Below are positions 22,911-34,572 of a stretch of 64,000 nt of DNA, piece by piece (position 1 is the stretch's first letter; each line of letters opens with the position of its first letter). Below the pieces are notes generated by a model. It was not told the DNA's origin and did not search any database. It saw nothing but the letters and a program-made list of their open reading frames with translations. A program made the position numbers and the translations under genes. Source of the stretch: Sipunculus nudus (Eukaryota; Annelida; Sipuncula; Golfingiida; Sipunculidae); the NCBI GenBank assembly GCA_026874595.1, contig CM049318.1, positions 55,939,250 to 56,003,249 of the forward strand, written 5' to 3'.

Positions 22911-24932
22911 TATTGATAGTTACTCAGCCAAGTTTGTGTAAATTGATTCGTACATGTCTGCAGAATAAGGTAGTTTACTAATGGCTCTTGAAGTAAAATA
23001 TATATAACATGGGTGAGCAATAAAATTAAAAGAAATGAGATGTAAATGAGATGTATACCGAGGAACTATATACCAAGAAGTTCATTATGTCTCAACCCTT
23101 GGTTTTACACTACAATGTACTTTGCTGTCATGCTCACTGAGAACTCTTGGAAGATGCGGGATGGACCATTCTGGCTTCCATGTTTTTGTAGTATTTCTTA
23201 ACGCATGCCAGAGGTGGACTTCTTGTTTATATCTACAGTATAAAGTAAGTTTTGGTTTGTCAGTTTATCACAAGGAATATTGAGAGTGTAACGACACCTA
23301 CTAGAGCATCTCTCTTATTTTTACCGATAATGTGGGACGGGCCACTATATACATGCATATTTATGTATATAAAATTGTATATAATTTAAGTAACAATTAT
23401 AATTTTTATATAATAAGCCACGTCTTTGACAAGTGTTTCATAACTACGTTGCTGATACTACGGGGATGTACAATTAAGAGGATTGTAGAGCTTGTAACAA
23501 ATCATCAACAGTACTTATTTTTTCTAATAAATAAAAGAGTGTTTTCCATTGTTAACTCTTGAATATTGTCCCTAGACCTGTTACCAGTCACACGAGGGCA
23601 AAGATTTCCCATACATTAATTGTTATCCTTGAATAGTATCGGTACAACTATGTTCTAACTATAAATGCGTACTATTTCTGTTACATCCCATGTACATAGG
23701 AACTGCTGCAATCAAACTAAATTTCCAAAATTTGATCTCTAATATGAAATTGCACCTGAAAATTTGTAAACAATTTGTTAAAACCGTTGGGCCATTTGGA
23801 TTTTCATTAAGGTATAGTTTTCCCGGAAGAGGTATTGTCATCCTGAATTCGGGCAACACGTTTGTAGCATAGGCCCGGGATCGAGCATTGGAAGATATGT
23901 GTACTGACACCGGTATTAAAAGAATGGACGCCCTACAAAGTGAACAACAAGAACATCGCTTATCATAAAGGCGTCATTTTAATTGGCGCAAGTGTATTAA
24001 TTATGACAAAAAAGAAGTGGAATGGTTTACATAAACGTTCAAGGACACGTTTCAGTACAGTGATATCAAGTACATTTTCAAATCTAACAATTACCCTCAT
24101 CTTTACCATTTACATTAAGAAAATGTTGACCATTAGTAAATAAAATCCCCGACGACTTTATTTGGCAAGATTTCTTCGACAAATGTTAATCCTCTCAACA
24201 CTTGATTTCAGTAACAAATAACTAACGGAAATACATTCAATAAGGGGTATTTTCCAATCTATGGAGTAATAAGGAAATTATGAAAGAGAGAGCAAAGTAT
24301 GAAGATCAGTACATTTCGGTCTCAGTCAATATGCCAATTTGGAGTAACACAGGTTAATTCATTCTTTGAACGAGGGATGTATTTAAACAATTGCTATATA
24401 ATTTAAAGTAAAAAAAAATAGTATAAAAAACGAAAGTCAAACTCGATTGTTGCACAACGGGACAGCTCTGGCCGCCAGAATAGGCGGGCCCAAATAGATC
24501 ACACTAGTTCACCGCGTTCACAGATTTTCACTTAAGAGCGCCTATTGGAGACCACAGGAATCGTTTTCAAATTACTTGCGCATTATGTCAAAATAATTTG
24601 CTCAGAACACCTTAAAAGACACTATTTTAATAATCTGATTTTTTTTAGAACCATTGACCTCGGCTCACTGCATTACCCAATTTCACAAATGCATTTGCTC
24701 ATTTAATTATTTAAAACACCAATCGTAGAATCTCTATTTTGCTAGTCATTGATTTAATGATAGAGTTCCACTGACGAACAGTAGTGAAGCATATTTTAAG
24801 GTGAATTCTCAACCGTTCAAACAAAAACTATTAAGTTTGGTGCATGGAGAAGCCCGGAAAGCAGATATTTTACTTATTAAAGTTTTTCCTTCGAATACTT
24901 AGGCCAACGGTCACTGACGGCTCGCACACACA

Positions 24933-24981
<49 letters not shown>

Positions 24982-25031
24982 AACTAGAATACACAGAAAA
25001 GTCGGAAATTGAATGGCTATTCATACATATC

Positions 25032-25107
<76 letters not shown>

Positions 25108-27879
25108 CATTTGACTCTCCTTCAGATGGACTCCTTGATCAACGACGCTCCTAGATGTTTAATCGAGTTGGAGTGGTTTCCACATCAAACTGGAGACATT
25201 CTATGTGTCGGGAGATAATCAATGGCAACCATGGTACCTATAGTTATAGACGACAGTTACAGGCCAGGGAGGGGATGGGCCTTCTTCGAGTAGAATGTAT
25301 CAAACAGTTAGTGCAATAACATTGCATCACCATCTTGTCATATTAAACAGGTAAACAGCATGTGAACGTCATGAGTCAAATGGATTAAATCAACAAGGAT
25401 ACAAAATTGTGGTTTTAAGAACCACTACGAACACTACAACAGATCAACACAGCCATGTAGCTGTCAGGATCAATAGCAATGCTGTAGCACCTGTAAACAT
25501 ATGGCCTCCGAATATCAAGTGAATTCAGAGTAAATAACAAGTGTTAAGATGGATGCCGTATAATCTTAACCAAATGCCATTGCCTTTCTATTTGTACGAA
25601 TGCCTGTCACTAAAGAAGCAGACATAGATTGACAGCTTTAAAGGTCGGGCAGAGACCAGTCTACAGGTACGCATAATTGGCATAGCTCAGTCTACAGTTA
25701 CGCATAATGGAATATTTATTGACCAAGGAATAATGACGTAGCATCTGTGGCAATAATGGAAGCTACCGGTAGTAGCCATCTTTCCTGTTAATTAGAGACG
25801 CAGACACATGGATTGCAGGTTGATCACATTTATATTGCCGGGAATACAGGACTCTGTAGGCATTTATATTTGACGGACAGAGTATACTTTGAGTCGTCAC
25901 GGCAGTCACACGGCAAACTGCACTGCATTGGTCATCCATCCGATTTCAACCATTCGCTGTGGAGAATCTTTTATTTTGATATTAAATTATTAATACATGT
26001 GAACGCACAAACTTAAGTATGATGCCACCTCTATGGGATTGTCATGTCAATTATATTACCCCTTTGAAACGTGCCAGAGTGCACTCATAAATTCAAGAAA
26101 CTGGCCGGGATATTTACCAATACGGAATTATTAAGGAAAAGCGTGTGTGTTATGAGAAAGTACGCACATTTTTTAACGGTTATTTGGTTCATTTTGACTG
26201 ACAATGTACTTGTAGGCCAAGCGGCGTTTTAAAAAATGAAGAAAATGTTTGTTTCCACATCGAGATTTCAGTGCTAGTTTCGACATAAAAAGTTCTGCCA
26301 CTGTGACATCTCGGCAAACTCTCGAAAATTATCCAGATTAGAAAAACGCCCACTTACATTAATATCGAACGCTGTGTGCGTATAGGTACAGCTAAAATCA
26401 GTGTATGTGAACACATAATTGATCATACTATAAAGAGTTTACCAACTATTACCTTCGATTGACATATTTACCCAAAGTTTAAAGTATTGTACCTAAAAAA
26501 AGGTAAATACTAGCTATTGAAGTTGATTGGATAAAAGCACCCACTTCTTCACCATGGAATTGTTAAGCATCAATGGAACGAACACTAGCTCGTACGCCAG
26601 GGGCACAAAGTATGAAATAAGCAGTGTTTCTCGGATATTCATGTACTTGCAAATTGTACTTTTAATTATAGCGATAACATTAAACGGTTCGTTCATATGG
26701 GTTGTTCTTCGCTGGATAGAAAGAAAAGCAAGGAATGCAGCACAGAAAATTAACATCAGTATCACTTTCTCAAATATATATTTAATAACACGTACAGTTT
26801 TAACTGGGATATTGAAAAATAAACTTTGTATGGATAGTATGCAAGTTATTCTTCAACTGGCTGGCATGACTACTGTTGGAGTGACGTTAACTCTACAAGC
26901 GTCTTTCGGTATGATGGTAATGTATGGAGCGTTGCATTGTACCTTAGCATTCTGCACCCCAGGTCGTTTGGCTATGGTAATTTCTGCGGCCTGGAGTCTA
27001 GTGGCATCAGTCGCACTAACTTATGTTTCAATCGCTGCTGTTAATAAACGTGAAGTATTTTGCGACATGCTCTTTAAACAAAATATACAACTGATCTTGA
27101 CGTTGCTCGTTCTTAATGGTATAGCCGTGATTACATTTTCAGTGGAGTTTATGTTACTTTACTGTAAAGCTTCGAAGGATAGAAGTAATCTTAAAAGGCA
27201 CAGTCTCGTCACAGACTTGCTCAAGTATTTGCTGTACCTATTATTATGGTGGCCATATGGAATAACAGTATACCTGACTCATACAGACGACCCTTCTCAG
27301 AACAACCGCTATGATCTTCTTAAGAATTGCTTAGCCTTGCTTGGATACATATATTCTATAATGAGTCCTATAATATATATAGTAAGAGGCAAGCTGCCAC
27401 GGCGAGGATATAGGTGTATGTTTAATTACCTCAGAAGAAAAACAGGAATCACAAGCTGTAGCTCTGGACAAGAGAACATTAGACTTAGACCACGTTCTTG
27501 ATACAAAACTTTATGAAGCGTTTTCTATTTAATATGAATTCGTTGATTACAAACGAGAACGTAATAATTCTGTTAATATTGTATAACTGTAGAAAATTAA
27601 AATGTTGTTTATACGAGTAGTAGTCTTTTTTATTCAAAAACATCATACTTTAATTAGCCCTACATAAGGGAAACGTGTAAAATTCGAGAACAAAACTGAT
27701 GAAAACTACAGAAGATATTACGACATGATCAACAATGTTTAGTTTTCCTTGATTCATATAAATTACAAGTAACTTCTGAATGGACTACAGAAACCTGTGC
27801 ATAGATTTGCATCAGTCACGTAAAAATAAAATTATTATAAAAGTTTATTTCGATACCACGGTCACAAATACAAAGGATT
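22911..27879 (+). repeat. Tandem segmental duplication, unit 2 (about 4.97 kb)
   Basis: Head-to-tail copy of 17951-22907 with the same content and order. Offsets grow from 4960 at the left edge to 4973 near 25813 and are 4971 at the gene, which reflects small indels, mainly in the microsatellites. Confidence 0.9.
26554..27501 (+). CDS. Intronless atypical rhodopsin-like GPCR, paralogue 3b (tandem duplicate)
   Basis: 315 residues from the ATG at 26554 (same ACCATGG context) to the TGA at 27499-27501. All landmarks of paralogue 3a are kept: two N-terminal sequons, C92/C170, W147, WWPY and SPIIY. Differences from 3a by position: I74N, L75I, A104G, I120M, D167E, A168V, L172M, Y174F, M182L, I219V and T248S. 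I count about 18 nucleotide differences over the 948-bp CDS, most of them amino-acid changing. Both copies are open and alignable over the whole length, so both may be functional. The upstream 500 bp is also about 98% identical, so the promoter was probably duplicated too. Confidence 0.8.
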   Translation: MELLSINGTNTSSYARGTKYEISSVSRIFMYLQIVLLIIAITLNGSFIWVVLRWIERKARNAAQKINISITFSNIYLITRTVLTGILKNKLCMDSMQVILQLAGMTTVGVTLTLQASFGMMVMYGALHCTLAFCTPGRLAMVISAAWSLVASVALTYVSIAAVNKREVFCDMLFKQNIQLILTLLVLNGIAVITFSVEFMLLYCKASKDRSNLKRHSLVTDLLKYLLYLLLWWPYGITVYLTHTDDPSQNNRYDLLKNCLALLGYIYSIMSPIIYIVRGKLPRRGYRCMFNYLRRKTGITSCSSGQENIRLRPRS

Positions 27880-28020
27880 TTACGTCTACGAGAAACATTC
27901 AGCTAAGCACAGAAGCAATAAGCTCTACTGTTGATGGAAAAAAGGTCCTTCGCAGACCTAACATCAATGCATTAACACTAAACACGCACTTGCTGTGGAC
28001 TTCGTGACTTTCATCAGTTT
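27880..28020. other. Spacer between the tandem duplication and a SINE
   Basis: No gene is seen. Confidence 0.4.
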
Positions 28021-28620
28021 TAGTGGTCTAGGGGTACAACACAGGGCTCACTGCCGGGAGATCATGAGTTCGAATCTCAGTCGAGGTGTTGAGATTTTTC
28101 ACGGTCGGCCCCACCAATGATGAGTGCTCTGCAGGTTTAATAGGGAGACCGTGCCCGGGAAACAGTCTTGTTTCCTTCAGCAATGGGGATGACACACACC
28201 AAAGACCCGCAGGACTGGTATAACTAGCCTGGATGACACCAGGATTATCGCGTGTAAACCCCTGTCACGTAGTCCGAAACGGGAATGGAATTCTGCAAAT
28301 GTTCATAGTACTAAGTGAAGCAAGCATTAAAAGGCGTTTACCTCCATTAAAAATCAATAAGAAAGACTTCGTTACCTTCTTTTGTTTGAAAGTCATAAGA
28401 AGGGTTACGCATTCCCGGTGTCGTCCCCCCGGATTATCGCGTGTAAACCCCTGTCACGTAGTCCGAAACGGGAATGGAATTCTGCAAATGTTCATAGCAC
28501 TAAGTTAAGCAAGCATTAAAAATAGAGGCGTTTACCTCCATTAAAAATCAATAAGAAAGACTTCGTTACCTTCTTTTGTTTTAAAGTCATAAGAAGGGTT
28601 ACGCATTACCGGTGTCGTCC
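28021..28620 (+). mobile_element. tRNA-derived SINE with a duplicated 3' part
   Basis: The head resembles a tRNA: an A-box-like stretch at about 28024-28040 and a B-box-like GAGTTCGAATCTC at 28066-28078. A body shared with the other SINEs of this window (GTCACGTAGTCxxxAAxxGGGAATGGAATTCTGCA) follows and ends in CATTAAAA. The part from 28242 to 28430 is repeated at 28431-28618 with a period of 189 bp. The duplicated portion ends in a C-homopolymer. Transcription would be by RNA polymerase III. Confidence 0.65.
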
Positions 28621-28974
28621 CCCCCCCCCCCGATCTGATCGTGGTAACATCAGGATGACATCGGGGAGTGGAGAAGTTCAGGGAGACATTGGGACATTTT
28701 TGAACATATTAAATTTTTCTATGAATCGGGGTGACACCGTGAGATATTGGGACACGGGTACTTTCTTATAGTAAGTACATAAACTGTTTCATTGTTAAGT
28801 TCTTTCATTTGCAAAAATTTTTGAAGACAGAGATATAAATTCTTTAGACGTAATTTTTAACTTGCCATGAGAAACTAAAAAAAAGTAGACAATCATGCAT
28901 CCTGTTTCACTTGCTTTATATATAAAAAAGTTTGGTGATAAGGAAATTTAATTATTTAACTATTTTATGAATTA
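28621..28974. other. Spacer between SINE and pogo-like transposon
   Basis: No gene is seen. Confidence 0.4.
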
Positions 28975-30283
28975 CAGTGAAAACTGATCTAACGGACACC
29001 TCACTTAGGCGGACATTTGGCTATAACGGACTAGATAGTTAAGTCCCTTCAAAATTCCCTAAATGTTATGTATAAGCGTAACCTCCGTAAGGCGGACACC
29101 TTACAACTGCGGACAGCGGATAGCAGATTTCAAATCAAATCAACATTCTAAGAGAAATGAACCTGACGAATGCGAACACGATACGTCACCTCCAGGGTAC
29201 ACTGATCACTCGCCCAGGGCAACATCAAAGACCTCCGGTACTGTTGCTGTTCCAGGGACAGGAACACAAAGGAATATACAGTCCCAAGTTGTTTCCTTAA
29301 TGCGTGTCCGTGCTCATGTCACGGTATGATGTCCTCCTAAGTTAAACACAGCAAATTTAAGCGGTAAACATCGTGTCACTTTATTTCACGGTTGATCATT
29401 CACACGTTGCGAAGCTGCATATTTTTTGCTCGACCTCGGAGTCATTAAATTAATTCAACGGCTACCGATTACCTATGCATCCCTGATCTCACCACGCAAT
29501 ATCAAACTGTAAATTAAGCCACTTTGTTATAGCAGGCTGTTAGATATTAATTTCTCGGTTTGCTCAGTATATCTCAAACTGATCTGCTCAGTGTCAAACA
29601 TCTGCTGGCTCCGTAGCTGTTTGTACCGTGCCGCCGTGCACAAGTTCCTCGGGGACCGTTTAATCTCGGGTGCCTTCAATATAAAAGCAAAATCAAAACA
29701 AACAACCATCATCAAAGAAATTTTATTTTAGGCTAAAGTTACATTCACCAAAAAAAAACTAACAAAAAACGAATGTTCCCAGGTTCGTAGCCATAACAAT
29801 CTTTGCAATATCAACGTCGTCATTATCTTTGAGATGATCGCATTTGGACAGCTGAACAAGGAGGGTTTAAGGCGATGCCGCCAGGTGGGCCCACACGTAC
29901 TCCTGGGCAGGAGCTTATGCTATCTGAGAAAGTCAAGCTTATTCGACTGAGTGAATCAGCGAAAAAGAGCGTACGCGAGTATATAAACATTGTTTTTACG
30001 GATGTCTTCATAGACTTTTCTCCTTATATTGTTCACTTCTTGAGATAAGTAAAAATAATCACAGTTTGTATATGAATATTTAATGCATGATGTGTGCATG
30101 AATATGTTGTACATATACATGAAATCTGATATAATACAATAAAGACGTTCTTGCAGCTGTTCGTTGTCTTTATTTATAATCCCTCAGTTATCAACCAAGG
30201 TCAACCTGCCTAATAAGGAAACCTCACTATAAAGGACAAAATGATTGAGTTCCTTGACTGTCCGCTTAAGACAGGTTTCACTG
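28975..30283 (+). mobile_element. Decayed pogo/Tigger-like DNA transposon
   Basis: The element of 1309 bp has inverted ends: CAGTGAAAACTGATCTAACG at the left and, inverted, CAGTGAAACCTGTCTTAAGC at the right, both continuing with GGACA. It is flanked by TA at 28973-28974 and 30284-30285. Inside, on the plus strand at about 29905-29985, a reading frame encodes LSEKVKLIRLSESAKKSVRE, which matches the start of the Psq/CENP-B-type helix-turn-helix of pogo/Tigger transposases. The rest of a transposase cannot be followed, so this is a non-autonomous or dead copy. Confidence 0.75.
29905..30011 (+). pseudogene. Remnant of a pogo-type transposase DNA-binding domain
   Basis: About 35 codons in one frame show the Psq-type helix-turn-helix start seen in pogo/Tigger transposases (leucine-S-E-K-V-K-L-I spacing). 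The frame ends at a stop near 30011, and the DDE catalytic region is absent before the right terminal repeat. It may derive from an internal deletion. Confidence 0.55.
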
Positions 30284-30285
30284 TA

Positions 30286-31500
30286 CATCTAAAAAAAAAA
30301 ACCAGACATCCAAGCAGGCCTCCCAATATCAGATTATCCGTGCCATGATCAGCTTTAAAGATCCTGCATACACTTGGCAGATAAATATGACATAAGCTAG
30401 ATTCAGCTACTGTTGTTTTCTACTTCAGGCATCGTAAGTTTCAGACCAAAATATTAATAGAGGACTGTAGAGGAAATCATATGAAGAAATAAGTGTTATG
30501 GTTAAAGCTCGAAACACCTACTCATCGAAGGAAAGCCCTCGGCGTTATAACCAGACGTTTCCTCTTATATAATTTTTATTCATCGGAGACGGATGGTCCA
30601 ATAGCCGCTTGAATATCGTTTAGCTCAACCATCGATGGAAGCATGATTATCATACATAATGGTCGTCCCAAGCTCCAGCTTTGGGACACGCAACAAGTAG
30701 GCCATCGATCGATAATGACCTTATTCTCCTTAGAATAAGGACAGACAACTCAATGTTTAGACAATGGCTGAAACAGCATCTTTAAAATCTTCACGGTGAT
30801 CTACCTGAGCTCCTAAGGGCACACAGCCACAAGGAGCACAGGAGCTCATTTGTTTCTGTTATCTGTGGCACATGTTCCGCTATTGCGGCAAAGTCGGTGG
30901 TCAAACCTCAAAGATGAATTGTCACCTCCATCAAATTTAAAATGGAGCATATATTAGTCTAAAGATCGGCAGCCCGATAGTTGTACAGGCTGGAGCAGCA
31001 TGTATTAAAGATCTTCCGCGTGTGTCTAAAGACATGCAGGTATTAACAAGCACAGGAGGCTGACTTGATGTGGAGTTAAATTTAGAAGGTTGTATGTTTC
31101 AGCAGTGGTGTTTCAAACGCGAGAGAATGACTGGGCACTGACATAAAAGTTGGGCCTAAGAACTGGAATGGACCTTAAACACCTGAAAGGATTCAAGGCC
31201 AAGCTGGAACATACTTTATAACATGTTGGAGTAGAGGCCAGTCCATAAGATGAATACAATGATGGTTTCATATATTTGTTTTGACCTAATGCTTATATAA
31301 ACACACGTGTGTTTACAACTACCTTTTACAATGGCATGCAACCGTCTCATCAGTTAAAGGTTGTGAAAGAAACGCTGTCGCGGTGGCAGAGCCAGGCTAC
31401 TGAAAATGTTATCCATACAATCCTTCATTGATTAAGGCCTCCGACCCATGTGGAACTGTTGGTCATGATCCTCAAATAAGCACAATTTTCAACTGATGTT
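30286..31500. other. Intergenic DNA upstream of the GPCR relic
   Basis: No coding or repeat structure is recognised. Confidence 0.35.
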
Positions 31501-31863
31501 ATGATGATTTTGCCAGGTAATAATGTAACTAATAACAGCTTTGACGCTGGAGCTTTTAAGTATGCCACGCACGTGTCTTGGATATTGATGTTTGTCGAAA
31601 TGTTACTTCTACTCATAGGGATAATACTCAACTCTTTGTCTGTATGCGTTGTTCTTTGCTGGACAGAGAAGGAATCAAGGAATGTGACACAGAAAATTTA
31701 CATAAGTACTGTGTTTTATATTTAATAGCACGAACTCTTGTAGCAGGTGCGGTAGAGAACGAACTTTGTGTGGAGTCCCTGAGAACAAGCCTTCAACTGG
31801 TTGCCCAAAGTACAGCTGGTGTAATCTTAACAATACATGCGTCATTTGCTGTAATGGTTATCT
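31501..31863 (+). pseudogene. GPCR paralogue 4, frameshifted and truncated relic
   Basis: The ATG at 31501 opens a frame with an N-glycosylated N-terminus (sequons near N8 and N12), TM1 with I-L-N, and a loop-1 C-W-T-E-K-E-S-R-N that matches paralogues 3a/3b. A one-base deletion near 31711-31717 moves the match into the next frame, which continues with Y-L-I-A-R-T-L, C-V-E-S-L at TM3 and L-Q-L-V-A-Q to about 31863, where similarity stops at M-V-I followed by TGA. TM4 to TM7 are missing. It is therefore a dead 5' fragment, most similar to the tandem pair. Confidence 0.8.
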
Positions 31864-32138
31864 GAATTCAATAATTCAATTTTTATCAAACATCCCCAAA
31901 TGTTGTTCCTGAGGTTTGCTTAGCCCCTCACGTCTTCTATTGCCCCTTACGTCTCTACATTCTACCGGTACGCACAGGGGACAGAGGACAGAGATAATTA
32001 AAATGGTATCAATAGCATGTAAACAATTTAAAGTGATTTGATGATAGTCCATTCTGTGAGGAATTATTAATAAACATTAACGTCATCTGAGCTATAGCGA
32101 TCAATCTTTGTCCGGCGTCCGTCCGTCTGTCCGTTGAC
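31864..32138. other. Spacer between the GPCR relic and the 156-bp array
   Basis: No gene is seen. GTCCGTCCGTCTGTCCG at about 32117-32133 looks like the start of the repeat element that follows. Confidence 0.4.
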
Positions 32139-33780
32139 AGGGCACAAATCGAAAGCGCTGGACCTAGAAACTTCTAACTGAAAACCAGTGTAGGTCCATA
32201 AAAAATCTCCATGGAAACCTCAAATTAGGTCACTGTATCTTATATCTTCCGAGGTATGGGCTTGTAAGTACCCCCAGAATAGTAAAAATTTGCTAAAAAG
32301 CTCTAATGCTAGTATTTTTATAACTAATATTCTAATTTTTACACATTTTATCCTCTCTATTTTTGAGACCTTCGAATGGAGCAGTCCGGATGATAAAAGG
32401 GCACAAACCATAACCTTAAGATCTAGAAAAGTTTAATTGTACATCACGGGGGGTCCTAGGCAAATTGCCTTGGTAACCTGAAATTAGGTCATGGTGACCT
32501 ATATTCTGCGAGCACCTGGCCGAAAACATGATTTTGAGCACCCAGAGAGTCAGACAGGGCACACATTGCATCAATTTGGCCTAGAATCTTCGAATGTAAT
32601 TTTCAGGAAAGTCCTGGATAAATGTCCTTGTTAGCATGAAATTATATCACTGTGACCTATTTTCTGCGAGCTAAAGGAATAAGCAATTGATGTGAACATT
32701 CTGAAAGTCAGATGGGCTCATATTGTATCCGTTAGGCCTAGAAACGTCTAACGCAACATCCATGGAGTTTCTGCGCAAATTTTCTCTGAAACCTTTAACT
32801 GGGCCATGATGACCTATATTCTGCGAGGAACTGGCCAAAACATGACGTTGAGCACCACGAAGGTTAGAAAGGGCACAAATTGTATACATTAGACCTAGAT
32901 ACTTTGACCCGTACATCCAGGGAGGTCTTTGGAAAATCTCCGACAATTCATGAAATTAGGTCCTGTCGACCCATATTCTGCGAGCTCCTGCCCGAAAACA
33001 TGATTTTGAGCACCAAGAGAGTCAGACGGGGCACAACCTGTATCAATTGGAGCTAGCATCTTCTGATGTGACATTTAGGGAAGTCCTGAGTAAATGTCCT
33101 TGATCATTTGAAAGAAGGTCACTGTGAGATATAATCTGTGTGCTATACGAAAAAACATGATTTGAGACCTCTGAATGTCAGATTTCACAAACTCTATCCG
33201 TTGGCCCTAGAATCTTCTAATGTAATATCCAGGAAAGTCTTTGGAGATTTTTCATGGAAACCTGAAATAAGGTCATAATGACCCATATTCTTCTAGCAAC
33301 TAACCAGAAACATGATTTTGAACAACCGGACAGTGAGAAGGACACAAACTGTAACTTTTAGGCCTAGAATCTTATAACACAACATCCACGGAGGTTCTGG
33401 GCAAATCTCCTTTGAAACCTGAAAGTAAGTCACTGGGACCTATATTCTCCGAGGCACGAGCAGAAAACCTAAATTGGAGCACCCAGAGAGTCCGAAAGGG
33501 TCACAAATCTTTACTGTTGGCTCTTGAAAAGTCTATCTTAATATAATGACAGGTCATTCTATTGTCTCTTTTGACATCTAAAATAAGGTCACTGTAAACT
33601 TTATTCGGTGAGCTCTGTGAAACAACATGATTTGAATACCCTATAAGTCAGATGGACACAAGTCATAGCAGTTCGACGTAGAAACTTTTAACTTAGCATC
33701 AGGGGAGTTCCTAGTAAAACCTTCTTGCTGTTAACTATTTTCTAGGGACTGTGGGGGGAAAACATGATTTTGAGTTCTCT
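32139..33780 (+). repeat. Tandem array with a period of about 156 bp
   Basis: Diverged units repeat the order CCTAGAAxCTTCTAA, ATCCAGGxAAGTC, GAAACCTGAAATxAGGTCA, GACCTATATTCTGCGAGC, AACATGATTTTGAGCACC and GTCAGAxxGGGCACAAA. The CTAGAA block falls at about 32165, 32421, 32581, 32738, 32892, 33051, 33207, 33361, 33517 and 33672; the spacing is 154-160 bp except for the first interval. Two further units lie at 53340-53640 and a partial one near 56560-56680. No coding potential is seen. Confidence 0.8.
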
Positions 33781-33839
33781 GGAAGTCATTGTACCCATTG
33801 TTCAAGGTTCAGCTGTACCCATGACCCATGGCTCACTTG

Positions 33840-34206
33840 TGTAATGCTGTGTTATCTAATTCTTCAGCTAAGTATTTACATCAGCAGAGTTCCATTTCGG
33901 TTTGGGAATACGTGACAGGGCGGTTTTATAACTTGGCGTCACCCATTCCCGACGTCTATCGCACCAGCAAGTCTTGCGTGTGTAATCAACCCCATTGCTG
34001 GGTCATACCACCGAGGAACCTCACAAAGGCGCACTCGTTTGTGCTTGATACACGGCTGTTGGGTACAGCATTTATATTAAGCCTGCAGAGCGCTCACCCT
34101 GAATTGGGACCGAGCGTGAAAATCGCACGACCTCTCGGCTGAGATTTCAACTCACGACCACCCGGCTTTGAGTACTGTGCTTTACCCTTGAGCCACAGAA
34201 GCTGGT
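33840..34206 (-). mobile_element. tRNA-derived SINE, about 370 bp
   Basis: On the minus strand the element starts at about 34206 with GCTTCTGTGGCTCAAGGGTAA (A-box region) and TTGAAATCTCAGCC (B-box region). A body ending in GGAACTCTGCTGATGTAAATACTTAGC on the same strand follows. The same family occurs at 55731-56104 (+), 40970-41224 (-) and, more divergent, at 28021. The 104-residue ORF on the opposite strand is an artefact. Confidence 0.75.
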
Positions 34207-34499
34207 TCTAACAAACATCTTGCTAGTCAAAAATATTTTCCTTACAATGCATACTATGCTAAATCAACGCTCAGATTAATAGGAAAAGGAAATTCACAAG
34301 GAAACATTGTGAACATAAAGCACATAAAGCTCAGCCTATTAATGGAAGTTTATTTGCTTTCAAACAAATATATAATCCTATGACTAAATAGTCTTAACAT
34401 GGGAGACTGTGGATGAATATTTAGAAGCTCCTTGGATACACTAGTACTGATTTTTTAAAAATTTCACCTATTCCTCAAATTTAATTATAGGTACAGGAG

Positions 34500-34572
<73 letters not shown>

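Noticed and set aside
33828-34142. 104-residue plus-strand ORF.
   Set aside because: It lies antisense within a SINE and is explained by it.
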